Under the pieces are notes generated by a model, which saw nothing but the letters and a program-made list of their open reading frames with translations, ran no database searches and was not told where the DNA came from. From positions 124,001-188,000 of the forward strand of contig JAPJBO010000015.1 in NCBI GenBank assembly GCA_030068145.1: DNA of 64,000 bases, given 5' to 3'. Position numbers and translations under genes: made by a program. This stretch comes from Diplonema papillatum (lineage: Eukaryota; Euglenozoa; Diplonemea; Diplonemida; Diplonemidae). This document shows positions 46,846 through 57,124 of this stretch, in pieces (position 1 is the stretch's first letter; each line of letters opens with the position of its first letter).

Positions 46846-48666
46846 ATGGCCTTTTTTTCCGCAAAAGTGGGTTTCGATTTCGAAAACGAGGAGAACGGAT
46901 TCATCTGGAGGAAACGGAGTGCCCACTCGGCACCGGGGGGTCTGGGAAACACCCCAAAAACAGCCCCCAAAACGACCCCCCCCCCCCCCCCCAAGAGTGG
47001 ATTCCGCAAATGGCTCCTGGACACATACCCAGAGGCCAAATTTGGCGAGCATTGCGGGAAGGTGCGGAGGCACTTCTTCTGGCTCATTCACGAGGTGGAA
47101 CGCACTCTATCACTGCCAGAGCCGGCCGCGATGGACCTTGCGATCGAGCGCCTTCTGGCTGAAAGACCCTTCGTGAAATACAATGGCCGCCCCCAACCTG
47201 TCCCGGAAGCTGAAGATGACGCCCCCCGATCACCGCCCACCGAAGCACCGACCCGACAGGCTGACACGACCGACCCCCGTGAGTCCACGGGGAAAGGCCA
47301 CAAGCGAAAGGCTGAAGAGGACGAACAACGGGCTTCAAAGCGACGCCGCTCGAATGTCCACAAACCGGTTCTAACAGTTGCCCCTCCATCCACGTGCTAC
47401 CGATCAGTCGTTTGTACACACCCGCCTTCCGTGAGGCATGATCCGACGCTGTTTGGCCCCGCCGGCCTCCCGAATCTGGGGAACACGTGCTTCTTTGGTG
47501 CGGTGCTGCAGCTCCTGCTACGGGTTGGGCCGATCAGAGAGATGTACTGGAGCCTTGCGCAGGACCTCCCCAACTGCCGTGGATTTCTCGGGGACTTCCT
47601 GGCTTACTTTGCCATGCTGTCAAGCTCTCGCGACAGTGGTGACCAGCGTAGCCGGGATTGTCGGAGAATGGGTGTCCAAGCCATCCTGAGCATGTTCGCA
47701 AACTTCTGCGATGCACGGCAGCACGATGCGCACGAAGCTCTGGTAGCGATACTCAGCGCGACTAGTGCGACGCTGGGTCCGGACGAAACGGGGACCCCCT
47801 GCCCGGGCTACCAACTCTTCGTAACATGCTTGGAGAACGGCTGGACCAGCTCAGTACGATGCAGTGCATGTGGACGCACTTCTTCCAGCAGTCAGGTAAT
47901 GCAATGTTTGCAAATTCCTTGCGGAAGGAAGCTGGAAGACTCTCTCCACGTGCACGGGTTTGTGAATCCGGAGAGAGTATGCGACTGCAAGGCTGTAGGT
48001 ACGGTGGTTGAAAGCATGGATCTCCGTCTGACAGCTGAATGTGTTCTGATGCAGTTTGGCATCTACACGAGAAACGGTGCCAGGCGCCAGAATGACGTGA
48101 AACTGCCCCCCTTCTTCGGACCGCCGGACCATCTGCTACGCCTCGCGGCCGTCGTGGTGCACATGGGGGAGGATACGGCTAGCGGGCACTACGTCACGTA
48201 CGTTGCGCAAGACACGGGGTGGATCCTCTTCGACGACCTGCACGTCACCTCTGTCGACGACATTCCGTGGGGTGACGTTTACCTCGCGGCCTTTGTCCGG
48301 ATCCCCCGGAATGCCCACGACATGACTGTCCGTGCCCCGTCACCCTCCATGGTGCTTCCCACTCAGGATCGGCTACCCGACTTGCCTGCACCCCCAGGTT
48401 CAGCCGGTAATTTGATGAGCCGGCAGTCGGAAGGATCACCTGACTCCTTCTGCCCCTTTGGTAATTCGCCACCCTGCCCGCCCTTGCCGGACTCCCAATG
48501 TCTGACACCGCATGGTCAGTTGTTTGAACAGCAGTTAACAGGTTCCCCGGTGCTGCGATGTCAACACTGCTCCGTCGAATGCACGAAGGATGGCCAGACG
48601 TTCCAAGGTCTGAGGGGACTCCGCGCGCATGAGAGACGTTGCCACCTCGCGGGTGTGAGATTCTGA
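46846..48666 (+). CDS. USP-family (C19) deubiquitinase with C-terminal C2H2 finger, likely carried by a mobile element (606 aa)
   Basis: The catalytic core is complete. The Cys box GLPNLGNTCFFGAVLQLL has the nucleophile at about residue 215. QHDAHEALVAIL is the QDAHEFL-like motif. A CxxC ... CxC finger pair follows (CSACGR, CDCKAVG). The His box SGHYVTYV has its His at about 448, followed by WILFDDLHV. A core of about 290 residues is compact for a USP. An N-terminal domain (about 50-120, KWLLDTYPEAKFGEHC) of unknown type and a KRKAEEDEQRASKRRR nuclear-localisation-like stretch precede it. Residues about 575-600 form a CxxC-x(16-17)-H-x4-H finger with LRGLRAHERRCH, the style seen N-terminal to reverse transcriptases of R2/NeSL-like retrotransposons. 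No reverse transcriptase follows. A poly-C run encodes PPPPPP near residue 46. The true start is uncertain. Confidence 0.8.
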   Translation: MAFFSAKVGFDFENEENGFIWRKRSAHSAPGGLGNTPKTAPKTTPPPPPKSGFRKWLLDTYPEAKFGEHCGKVRRHFFWLIHEVERTLSLPEPAAMDLAIERLLAERPFVKYNGRPQPVPEAEDDAPRSPPTEAPTRQADTTDPRESTGKGHKRKAEEDEQRASKRRRSNVHKPVLTVAPPSTCYRSVVCTHPPSVRHDPTLFGPAGLPNLGNTCFFGAVLQLLLRVGPIREMYWSLAQDLPNCRGFLGDFLAYFAMLSSSRDSGDQRSRDCRRMGVQAILSMFANFCDARQHDAHEALVAILSATSATLGPDETGTPCPGYQLFVTCLENGWTSSVRCSACGRTSSSSQVMQCLQIPCGRKLEDSLHVHGFVNPERVCDCKAVGTVVESMDLRLTAECVLMQFGIYTRNGARRQNDVKLPPFFGPPDHLLRLAAVVVHMGEDTASGHYVTYVAQDTGWILFDDLHVTSVDDIPWGDVYLAAFVRIPRNAHDMTVRAPSPSMVLPTQDRLPDLPAPPGSAGNLMSRQSEGSPDSFCPFGNSPPCPPLPDSQCLTPHGQLFEQQLTGSPVLRCQHCSVECTKDGQTFQGLRGLRAHERRCHLAGVRF

Positions 48667-49484
48667 TCCGCGTCGTTTGAGCCTCATCGGATTCTTGATT
48701 GCTGGCTGGTCTATATTTCACTCCGCACCCGTTTACCCTGACTAACGGGAAAAACTCGAAGTGTCTGTACGAGTGAACGCACACTAACATGAGAGGATGA
48801 AGGCACGTATATGCCGCCTGGCCCTGTGCTAGGCGTAGTTTGAGGTTGTACTTATTTCCGAACAACCTACCACGAGCTTATCCACCCACACCCCCATTTT
48901 TCCCCTTTCTTTTTATTTACTTTTTCCCGCCCGATGTCGCTGATGACTAACGGACCGTCGGACCCGTCCCAACGGGGGTGCTTATGGAAGCTGCAATGAA
49001 GGCTTAGACCGGTACGGGCTACATGGCAACCCCTGCTCAACATGTAGAACGTGGGGGGCCCTTGATCACATTCATTACGGGTGTGGTCGTGGTGTCGGTC
49101 GCAATAGTCGCTTTGCTAGCCAAAGAGAGAGATAGAGAGAAAAAGAGCGCCAGAGAGAAAAGAAAAGATAACGTTATCTTCCGGAAAAGAAGGGTTACGC
49201 GAACCCCCGAAAAAATAATTACCCCCCAAAAAAAATATACAGAAAAAAAATAAAAAATAAAAACACAAACCGACGGTGACCCCCAAAACCTTTTTCAACC
49301 TTTCCAACACCCTTCAAGCTAAACCATTATACAACGACCCCCCCCCCCCCAAAAAAAAAAAAAAGGGGGGTGCAACGTGCAACGGGGGCAACGTCCCTTA
49401 GTGCGCACCTGGGGGGGGGGGGGTCCCTTGCAAAGTCGTTGGGGGCTCTCAGGGTAGTGTCAGCACTGCCCCCCCCCCCCCCCC
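48667..49484. other. 3' flank of the USP frame; TM-peptide frame and homopolymers
   Basis: A 76-codon frame (49023-49253) encodes one hydrophobic helix (FITGVVVVSVAIVALLA) followed by a highly charged Arg/Lys/Glu tail. It is too short and repetitive to call a gene. The segment ends in A-, G- and C-runs directly abutting the 624-bp array. Confidence 0.45.
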
Positions 49485-51135
49485 GAACCGATAAAGAACA
49501 AAAAAAGTCGTAACCCAACACAGGACGAGAAGGAAGGAGCAGCACCACCAGAACCGAGAAAGAACAAAAAAAGAAGAATACTACGCACCAAACCCACCAC
49601 CCTCCCCAACCCGGGCTTCCTTTTTACCCCTGCAAACCCGTGAATAGGTGCTACAGGAGTATCTGGCAACCGCTGCTTAACAGTGCTCACGTGGGCGGTG
49701 TCTTCGGACAGCACCTCGTGATGTTCGCATCACAAAACAAAGAAGACAGTGAAATGGTCGTTACCTGGTCGGGTTTCGCTCGCGACCGTTTCCTGAACAA
49801 TCCTTCACTAAATCCGCGGTTAAATAACCTGGCCTCAGTGGTGCAAGCACCACGCGCTCTTCAAACCCAAGAAACATTTTCCCCCCGTTGAGACCTGCCG
49901 GCCCTAAAACGGCACAGGACTGGTTCTCCATTGACAAACGCCTTGCTTAAGCTCGGCACCCGGTTGCTTTGGCAACCTGTCGCTTTTGTGACGCCACAAA
50001 CTTCGTTTCCCGAGACGTTACCATACGGCCCAACCCCCGAACACCAAGAGAGGTACAGTTTGGAAGGGACTGCATGTCAAAGCAGGAAAAGGCATATGGA
50101 AACGCTCAGAACCGATAAAGAACAAAAAAAGTCGTAACCCAACACAGGACGAGAAGGAAGGAGCAGCACCACCAGAACCGAGAAAGAACAAAAAAAGAAG
50201 AATACTACGCACCAAACCCACCACCCTCCCCAACCCGGGCTTCCTTTTTACCCCTGCAAACCCGTGAATAGGTGCTACGGGAGTATCTGGCAACCGCTGC
50301 TTAACAGTGCTCACGTGGGCGGTGTCTTCGGACAGCACCTCGTGATGTTCGCATCACAAAACAAAGAAGACAGTGAAATGGTCGTTACCTGGTCGGGTTT
50401 CGCTCGCGACCGTTTCCTGAACAATCCTTCACTAAATCCGCGGTTAAATAACCTGGCCTCAGTGGTGCAAGCACCACGCGCTCTTCAAACCCAAGAAACA
50501 TTTTCCCCCCGTTGAGACCTGCCGGCCCTAAAACGGCACAGGACTGGTTCTCCATTGACAAACGCCTTGCTTAAGCTCGGCACCCGGTTGCTTTGGCAAC
50601 CTGTCACTTTTGTGACGCCACAAACTTCGTTTCCCGAGACGTTACCATACGGCCCAACCCCCGAACACCAAGAGAGGTACAGTTTGGAAGGGACTGCATG
50701 TCAAAGCAGGAAAAGGCATATGGAAACGCTCAGAACCGATAAAGAACAAAAAAAGTCGTAACCCAACACAGGACGAGAAGGAAGGAGCAGCACCACCAGA
50801 ACCGAGAAAGAACAAAAAAAGAAGAATACTACGCACCAAACCCACCACCCTCCCCAACCCGGGCTTCCTTTTTACCCCTGCAAACCCGTGAATAGGTGCT
50901 ACGGGAGTATCTGGCAACCGCTGCTTAACAGTGCTCACGTGGGCGGTGTCTTCGGACAGCACCTCGTGATGTTCGCATCACAAAACAAAGAAGACAGTGA
51001 AATGGTCGTTACCTGGTCGGGTTTCGCTCGCGACCGTTTCCTGAACAATCCTTCACTAAATCCGCGGTTAAATAACCTGGCCTCAGTGGTGCAAGCACCA
51101 CGCGCTCTTCAAACCCAAGAAACATTTTCCCCCCG
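49485..51135 (+). repeat. 624-bp tandem repeat, 2.65 copies, with four perfect hairpins per unit
   Basis: Copies start at 49485, 50109 and 50733. The third stops after 403 bp at 51135. Only about two differences per 620 bp are seen (for example CTACAGGAG versus CTACGGGAG). Each full unit contains GTGATG-TTCG-CATCAC (49718-49733), GTGGTG-CAAG-CACCAC (49838-49853), GGTTGC-TTTG-GCAACC (49962-49977) and TTTGTG-ACGC-CACAAA (49985-50000), all 6-bp stems with 4-nt loops. Identical short frames on both strands repeat with the unit and show no domain. Confidence 0.95.
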
Positions 51136-51715
51136 CATAATATTAAATAACTTTTATTTAATAACACGAGTATATTTAATAATACGAGTATATTTCATAA
51201 TACGCGCACATTGAGGAACACCCATATGCACCATAGTTTGAGGCCGGAGAGAAGGAGCATGTGACACTGACCGATGGGCCCCAAAAGTGCAGAAATTGCT
51301 GAACAGTGAAGACGTAAAAGCCGATACAGGTCCAAATCTGGAGAAGGGGGGAGACCAACAACAAAACACATTATGTCACCAGGCAACAAAAAGAAAATGG
51401 CTGGTGCACCGCCTACTGAGCTGCCGAACGAGGCTGAGATGGATTAACAACTGGGAGAGCTCGGTGTCCAATGTGCAGGATCGGATGCCGGTTCCATCGT
51501 GGCCCTCGAGACGGCCGAAATAGCTATTCAGAAACGATGACACGGGCGGGCGCGCCGACGACCATGCACCAGTACGACGCCAACCCTGACGGGTGGCAAC
51601 GCCAAAAATGCGCTATTTAATAATACGAGCTATTTAATAATACGAGCTATATTTAATAATACGCGCTATATTTAATAATAGCGCTATATTTAATAATACG
51701 AGCTATTTAATAATA
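51136..51715 (+). repeat. TATTTAATAATACGAG repeats flanking a 0.4-kb segment
   Basis: TTTAATAATACGAG-type units occur at 51140-51210 and 51612-51715. The same motif resumes at 53828-53850 beyond the MULE-like element, so that element inserted into this repeat. The segment 51215-51605 between the two clusters shows no gene. Confidence 0.8.
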
Positions 51716-51863
51716 GGTGTAATGCCCTTATATCCCACTCAAAACAAATTTGTGCCCTTATATCCCACTTCAAACAAATTTTGTGCCCATATATCCCAAA
51801 CTGGGATATAAGGGCACAAATTTGTTTTGACAAATTTGAATCGAGGAAAATGCTGGAAAACTT

Positions 51864-51943
51864 GCCGAGGAGGGGATTGAACCCCCGACCACTCACCTTG
51901 AAACCCAAGGGTGGTTGGCTCGACCATCCGGATACCTACGGCG
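51864..51943 (-). tRNA. tRNA-like sequence facing the left TIR (pseudo-tRNA or tRNA-derived)
   Basis: Read on the minus strand, an A-box-like TGGTCGAGCCAACC is followed 40 nt later by a B box inside a T-arm-like hairpin (GGGGG-TTCAATC-CCCTC). GCCG at the 5' end pairs with CGGC near the 3' end. CCTTG / CAAGG could be an anticodon stem but leaves a 5-nt loop, so the anticodon is not credible. TTTT follows, as for Pol III termination. It is probably not a functional tRNA. Confidence 0.4.
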
Positions 51944-53364
51944 AAAAAAACTTTTTCGTCCAGCCGGGTCCCGACGCTGGACTCCCTGTAACGGGCCTGT
52001 GCACCCCTGCCAGGCGGCCTTGTTCAAACCCTGACCTTGAGTCAGCTCTCGGTTGATGGACTTCATCCCGCGTTGTCAGTCGTGCTGACTCGCAGCATAG
52101 CTGGACAAGCGAAAACTTTGACCACGTGCCAGTCTCGTGCGTACTCGCAGCGAACGAAGGAGGAGAGCGGGCGCGTGCGCTTTGACTCAAAGTTTGAGTG
52201 CTCAGACAGGAACAACAGCGAAAGGTGGCGTTGCCATTCCACGCTGACATTGGCAGTGACATGGAGACATCACGTGTCGCGAGTTGACGCCCATGGCGAG
52301 CCAAACCCGAAATCGAACCCGAACCCAGAAGTTCGGGTGAGGAGTGATGGTGGCAGAACCGAACCCGAAACCGAACCAGTGCCCGATAGCCTCGGATAGG
52401 AAACCAAACTCGGAACTGAACCCAGATTACAAGACAGATGGCCAGAACCGCGGAGGACGGTGGGCTAACAACCCAAGGTGGCGACACAGTCGGACACTGT
52501 TGCCGACAGACGGAATCTGCAGCTCACGCAAGAATGGCTGATTCCTTCCCGAAGTCATCAACTGTCGTTGTGCCCACGCCTGCACCGCAACTGGTTGCAC
52601 GACGGTGGACACAGCTTCCTTCACTGCAGGCTTCACTGCGTAAGTGAAATCAGCTGTGACTGTGGCTGACTCACAGCCGTGTGACAGCGGCGCCTTCACT
52701 CCACTGGCACTGAGCCAGTAGTCCCGGTCCTGCTGCTTTGCTGCAGCTGCTGCTCCAAGGAGCCTCCATTGTCCAGCCTCTCCACTCCAGGCACTCGGAG
52801 TCGGACAGCTATAGCGATACCCTGTGTTCTGGAGGTGAATCCTGCAGACGGTGGGTGTGCAGTTTACGGCTGCCGCGACACTGTCCGGTCACTGACACTG
52901 TGACTCAGCCGGTGTGAGTGTGACAGTCACAGTGTGACACAGCCTCAACAAGGACAGTGGAGAATGACCGTGGTCACTGGTATGTCAGGCCAAGAAACGG
53001 ATCATGAGTCTGATGAGATCAGTTGTCTCGCTTGACTCTCGGCTGTACTAGCCTGTAGCATCTGGCCAGCTACTACAGTTCTGTCACCGCGATTAGCCCC
53101 GAACGTCAGTGTGGCACTCCGTGACACGCCGCACGGTCAGACGGTGCAGCCAGGCACCTGGCTCTGATGTGGTTCTCTTGAGTACTTGCTTGAGGCACCC
53201 GATCGGGGATCGAGTGTGGCTGCGGTGGCCAGCTTGAAGTTGCGAAACGGTGCAACCAGTCGCTCTGACTCAGTGAGTCTGAGGCACCCAGAACGTCTTG
53301 AGACGTCTCGGGTAGCTTTTGCCTACGGACAAGGAAACACCAAAAACGAATGGAAGGGGCTGGG

Positions 53365-53650
53365 TCAAAAATTTTGGTCGAATTTTTTGCTCGAATTTTT
53401 TGGGGTCCAAATTTTTGGGTCGAAAATTTTGGTCGAAATTTTGGGTCCAATTTTTTGGTCCAAATTTTTGGTCGAAAATTTTGGGGTCCGATTTTTTGGC
53501 ATCGAAATTTTTGGTCGAAATTTTGGGTCCAATTTTTTGGTCGAAAATTTGAGTCCAATTTTTTGGTCGAAATTTTGGGTCCAAATTTTTGGTCTAATTT
53601 TTTGGTGTCGACATTTTTGGTCGAAATCTCGTTGGGCAAATTTTGGTCTA
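53365..53650 (+). repeat. AT-rich imperfect minisatellite (GGTCGAAATTTTGGGTCC units)
   Basis: About a dozen variants of GGTCGAAATTTTGGGTCCAA follow one another with small length changes. Phe/Trp-rich (plus) and Lys/Asp/Pro-rich (minus) frames are artefacts. Confidence 0.85.
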
Positions 53651-53672
53651 AAATTGTGCCCTGGAATTTTTG

Positions 53673-53747
53673 GACGTTGTGGCCGAGTCAAAGCACGCAC
53701 GCCACCGGCACCACAGGTGGCCGGTTCGGTTCCCTCAAAAGACTTTT
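53673..53747 (+). tRNA. tRNA-like sequence facing the right TIR (pseudo-tRNA or tRNA-derived)
   Basis: An A-box-like TGGCCGAGTCAAAGC is followed 43 nt later by the B-box-like GGTTCGGTTCC, with CCACC / GGTGG as a possible internal stem and CTTTTT at the end. It shares the TGGyCGAGyCAA core with the minus-strand copy near the left TIR, so the two look like diverged inverted copies. Stem pairing is poor, so not a functional tRNA by eye. Confidence 0.35.
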
Positions 53748-54535
53748 TACACGACCAAACAAAATTTGTTTGAAGTGGGATATAAGGGCACAAATTTGTT
53801 TGGGGTGGGATATAAGGGAAATTTACCTTAATAATACGAGCTATTTAACATTGGGGGTTTACACATTTCTTCGTTTTCAAGAAAGCTTCTCAAAGTCCGA
53901 CAACGAATTGCAAACAGACCATCTCGACAACTTCCGTGGGCTTGCCTAGCTGATTCATCTCGCGACACGTGCTGCGCCGCTTTGAAATGATTCACACGCA
54001 TGGGCAGGCCCCTTGCCCTCATGTCCGTCCGTACGGATGCCGACTTGACGCCAACCGGTCTCGGGCTGGTGAAAGGCCGAACAGCATGCCCGCACGTGGC
54101 TTCCGGTTGCTCTTTTCGCGGAGGCCCTTCGGCCACGGTTGGCGCTGCGTTTCACACCCGCATACTGCCCCTCCCCACACCGCCGTCCTACCGCAGCACC
54201 TTCGAACCCGCACCACTCAGTAGTTGTTCGATACCCATGCATCCGAACAGCCGCGCCGCGTCTCGCCTTGCCAATCTGTCCGAGCGATCGCCATAGCTCG
54301 CCAAATTGGCCCGCCGCCCGGCCAATACGAACGACTCCGCGCCATCCCCAGAGAGAGAGAGAGGAAGTGCCGCCGCCTCACCGTTGCCACTTTGCGAGCT
54401 CGAGCTCTTTTCGGACTTTTGCCGAGGTCCGACTGTCGCTCAGTGTTGGACACAGCACCCGCACGATGCCACAAAAGGTGGAGCATGCGGCCTCCCGAAA
54501 CGCCACCGTGCAGGTGGGGGCGGGGTGTGTAAGTA

Positions 54536-54788
54536 CACGGTGCGCTAGTCATGGGAAAAACAGTGTTCTGACTACTACTGATTTGACGTTACTAGTCATA
54601 ATGACTATTTTGTGAAGGATCCCTTATAAGAGTACGTTCTTTATAAGAGTACGTTTTCTTCCACAAAAGTGGACTCGTTCACTTGTAAGAATGACTACTG
54701 CAGTAGCCATTCTGACTACTGACAGTAGTCGTATGACGAGTAAGATCAGTAGTAAGTGACAAGTAAATGACACGACTAATGCACCGTG
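54536..54788. mobile_element. Small MITE-like inverted-repeat element (253 bp)
   Basis: CACGGTGCGCTAGTCATG at the left end mirrors GCACCGTG preceded by CACGACTAAT at the right (minus strand CACGGTGCATTAGTCGTG). Internally, TGACTACTGCAGTAG and GACTACTGACAGTAGTC palindromes and a tandem TTATAAGAGTACGTT are visible. No target duplication is evident. Confidence 0.65.
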
Positions 54789-56992
54789 TTTCGGGGGCTG
54801 TCTAACAAATGCAATGTGTAGGTAGTAAAAACGCACCCTCTCACTTTTCTCAACACCCCGCCATACTCAAGCCTCTACGGTCAACCGGAGACTTTAAAAT
54901 ACCGACCTTCTAATCCACAAATAACGCTAAAAAAAAAGCGGTCGGTGGCAGCGTGCTATCCTCAACTCCCGTTTGATGAACAAAACAGGTCTGAAGGGAG
55001 TGCGCACAACAAGGGGGGAGAAAGGCCTTGCCGTTCCCGCAACGGCGCTCGAGGGGGGACAGCGCGCGGTGAACTTCAGTCACGAGCGGGGGTCTTCTAA
55101 GCCATTCACAATACAGGGCATGGCTACCCCTCAAGACTGCTAGTCCGAAGAATAGTCTCTGAGGCAGGGGTGCAACAATTCTGCTTCTCAGCGCTGCTGT
55201 CCTCGTCGTCGTCGTTTTCCCTTCTTCAAGAATAAAACAAAACTACGAACTTCTTTCTACTGCAAAAGTAACATGCACCCGCCTTTGCACACTTTCCCCC
55301 TCATTCATTTAGGGTTAATTAATGCGCCCGTTGTTGGTAGACAAGAAAGAAATGCTAGAGACGCAGATGAAGAAAACACTATAGAAACACCCGTCACAAG
55401 GTCTCCTGTTGAAAGGTCTGTGGCCCATGGTCAACCCCACGAAAGAATGTGAACCGGTCCGCCCATTCCTCCCTCTGTTCTCTTAGGCACGTCCACCACT
55501 GGTTCCCAGTCTGTGCACACGATTGTGGGAACTTAACAGAAAGAGTACTACTCTTTCTACACAGTAGTTAATTCACAAAAGCCCACTGCATATGCTTCCC
55601 GGCAGTGCATGCAGATCCGTGTGGTCCGTGTACTTAAAAGTTCCCAATGCTTAGGAGCGTTATCACGTGGGCGGCCCTGCGATTACCCCCTCATGTGACA
55701 CCACTGGGTTATCTTCCACCATTTCAACTTACTTTGCAAAATTAACGCTGTACCACGAGACATGGCGGCGTTCTCGTGAGTTCGCACGCACACATCGAGT
55801 CTGGGATCCACTCTTTTTACCTGACGGCTCATACACGGGTTGTCGTGGGCAGGTGTGGTGATCCCGACACTGATGATTATTCACAGAATGTCGACGAACC
55901 CACCGTAGGGTAGCTGCGGATAGCGGTCCATTTCGGCCAAAGCTCGTTTTTTTGCTGCAGGATTGACAGATTGAGAGCTCTTTTGAATTGTGTGGTGCAT
56001 GGCCGCTCCTTGTTGGTGGAGTGATTTGTCAGGTTGATTCCGTTAACGAACGAGATTCTCGACCCTTAAATAGGTAGGTGGGCGTGTCGTTGTAGGGGGT
56101 GTCTTTTGGCATCGGCGGCTTGCTGCTTACGAGCCGCGCACTACTTCTTAAGGGGACTGCGCGCGACTTATAGCGCGCGGAAGAGCGAGCCAGTGTGATG
56201 CTCCTGAATGTCCTAGGCTGCAGGCAAACCCTAGTTTTCCTTTCCTCTCGTGGTGTACGGTTTTGCTTGCGCCTATTGACGACCTGCACGAGATGCAACC
56301 CACAGACCGTTTAGGGCCGGAGGATAGCTAGCACAACGCGGGTTCTCAGTGGTTTGTCAGTGGCACCCCCCTAGACAGCATCTTGATGCTAGCATCAACC
56401 ATGCATGAGAGGCAGCTCTGCCTGAACATCAAACTAAGATTTCCCCTTCACTCCCACATACACGTGGTGTTGGTGGGCAGGAGTCTTCTTTGGCTTGCCA
56501 AAGTGAGTGAAAGAGACGTGAGTGAAAGAGTAAAGGAGAACGAGTGCAAAAGAACGGATGTCGCACAGTCGTTCGTAAACTCTCCAATGGGGCGGACCGG
56601 TCCTAGAATTTGTCACGATAGACGCAGTCGAAAGCATTGCAGTCCTGTGGGGGGGTGGGGAAGAAACCTTTAAACAAAAAGCCAACCCAGGCAACTTCCG
56701 CCGGCAGAGAAAACCTGCCCAACGGAATACGACCACCCTCAGGGCCGGTCTGATTGCTGTTTTTTTTTTTTTTTTTTTTTCCGAAAAGAAACCCCGGACA
56801 GAACAAACACAAACGAAGAAGAAAAAGGAGAGAATGCCGGAAGAAACCCCGAAAGGAAACGCCCGTTCCCGTTGTCAGAAAGTGAAAGATATATACCACC
56901 GAACTGCCAATCGGGCCGAAACCAGTAAAATAAAACACCTTTCGTTTGGCACTCTAGTGCAGTGATGAGTGCGCACGGCATGCCGTGCGCGT
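54789..56992. other. Intergenic stretch, no gene recognised
   Basis: A short repeat (ACGGTCAACCGGAGACT, about 54877) is shared with 44767. A CTTGATGCTAGCA..CATGCA stretch near 56380-56405 resembles 16899-16922. A T-run of about 22 lies at 56759-56780. Frames here are short and domain-free. Confidence 0.5.
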
Positions 56993-57124
56993 GCGCACGC
57001 CGTGCGTATAAGTCGAACTTTGAGTGCGTGAGCCCCTCCGAAGAAGGTCCATCACACTAGTTCCAGGCTACTTAGCCCGGGTCTCTGGGTCGCGTCCCCC
57101 TCCTTTTTTTGCGCACGCCGTGCG
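56993..57124 (+). mobile_element. SINE-like short retroposon, copy 1, with 14-bp TSD and T-tail
   Basis: The insert 57007-57110 begins TATAAGTCGAACTTTGAGTG and ends in a run of seven Ts. It is bracketed by perfect 14-bp direct repeats GCGCACGCCGTGCG (56993-57006 and 57111-57124). The body contains a B-box-like AGTTCCAGGC and GC-rich stems. A homologous insert with a different target duplication is at 59846-59941. The T-run may be a Pol III terminator. Confidence 0.75.

Larger units (their letters stand above)
51707..53836. mobile_element. Mutator-like (MULE/Pack-MULE-type) inverted-repeat element with 9-bp TSD
   Basis: The element is 51716-53827 (2112 bp). The ends read GGTGTAATGCCCTTATATCC inward from the left and GGTAAATTTCCCTTATATCC inward from the right (minus strand). 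The terminal inverted repeats continue to about 66 bp (CAAACAAATTTGTGCCCTTA, then ATATCCCACTTCAAAC). TTAATAATA flanks both sides (51707-51715, 53828-53836). A 9-bp duplication and long TIRs are Mutator features, but because the target is itself repetitive the TSD length is slightly uncertain. No transposase frame is visible. The interior carries tRNA-like sequences near both ends and an AT-rich minisatellite (53365-53650). Confidence 0.8.

Noticed and set aside
46377..47087. 236-codon minus-strand frame with an internal two-fold repeat (ETYLENFEK / EMYLATFEQ)
   Set aside because: It overlaps the USP gene 5' end and the duplicated upstream DNA. The repeat is explained by that DNA duplication, and the frame includes the homopolymers.
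49500..49535. AAGTCGTAAC, as found near the 3' end of small-subunit rRNA
   Set aside because: The flanking rRNA-conserved sequence is missing on both sides, so the 10-base match is most likely chance.
49640..50515. Identical 83- and 106-codon frames repeated in the 624-bp units
   Set aside because: They recur only because the DNA repeats, lie on both strands, overlap the hairpins and show no domain.
53106..53949. Phe/Trp/Gly-rich and Lys/Asp/Pro-rich frames of 140-200 codons
   Set aside because: They translate an AT-rich imperfect minisatellite on both strands. No start context or domain.
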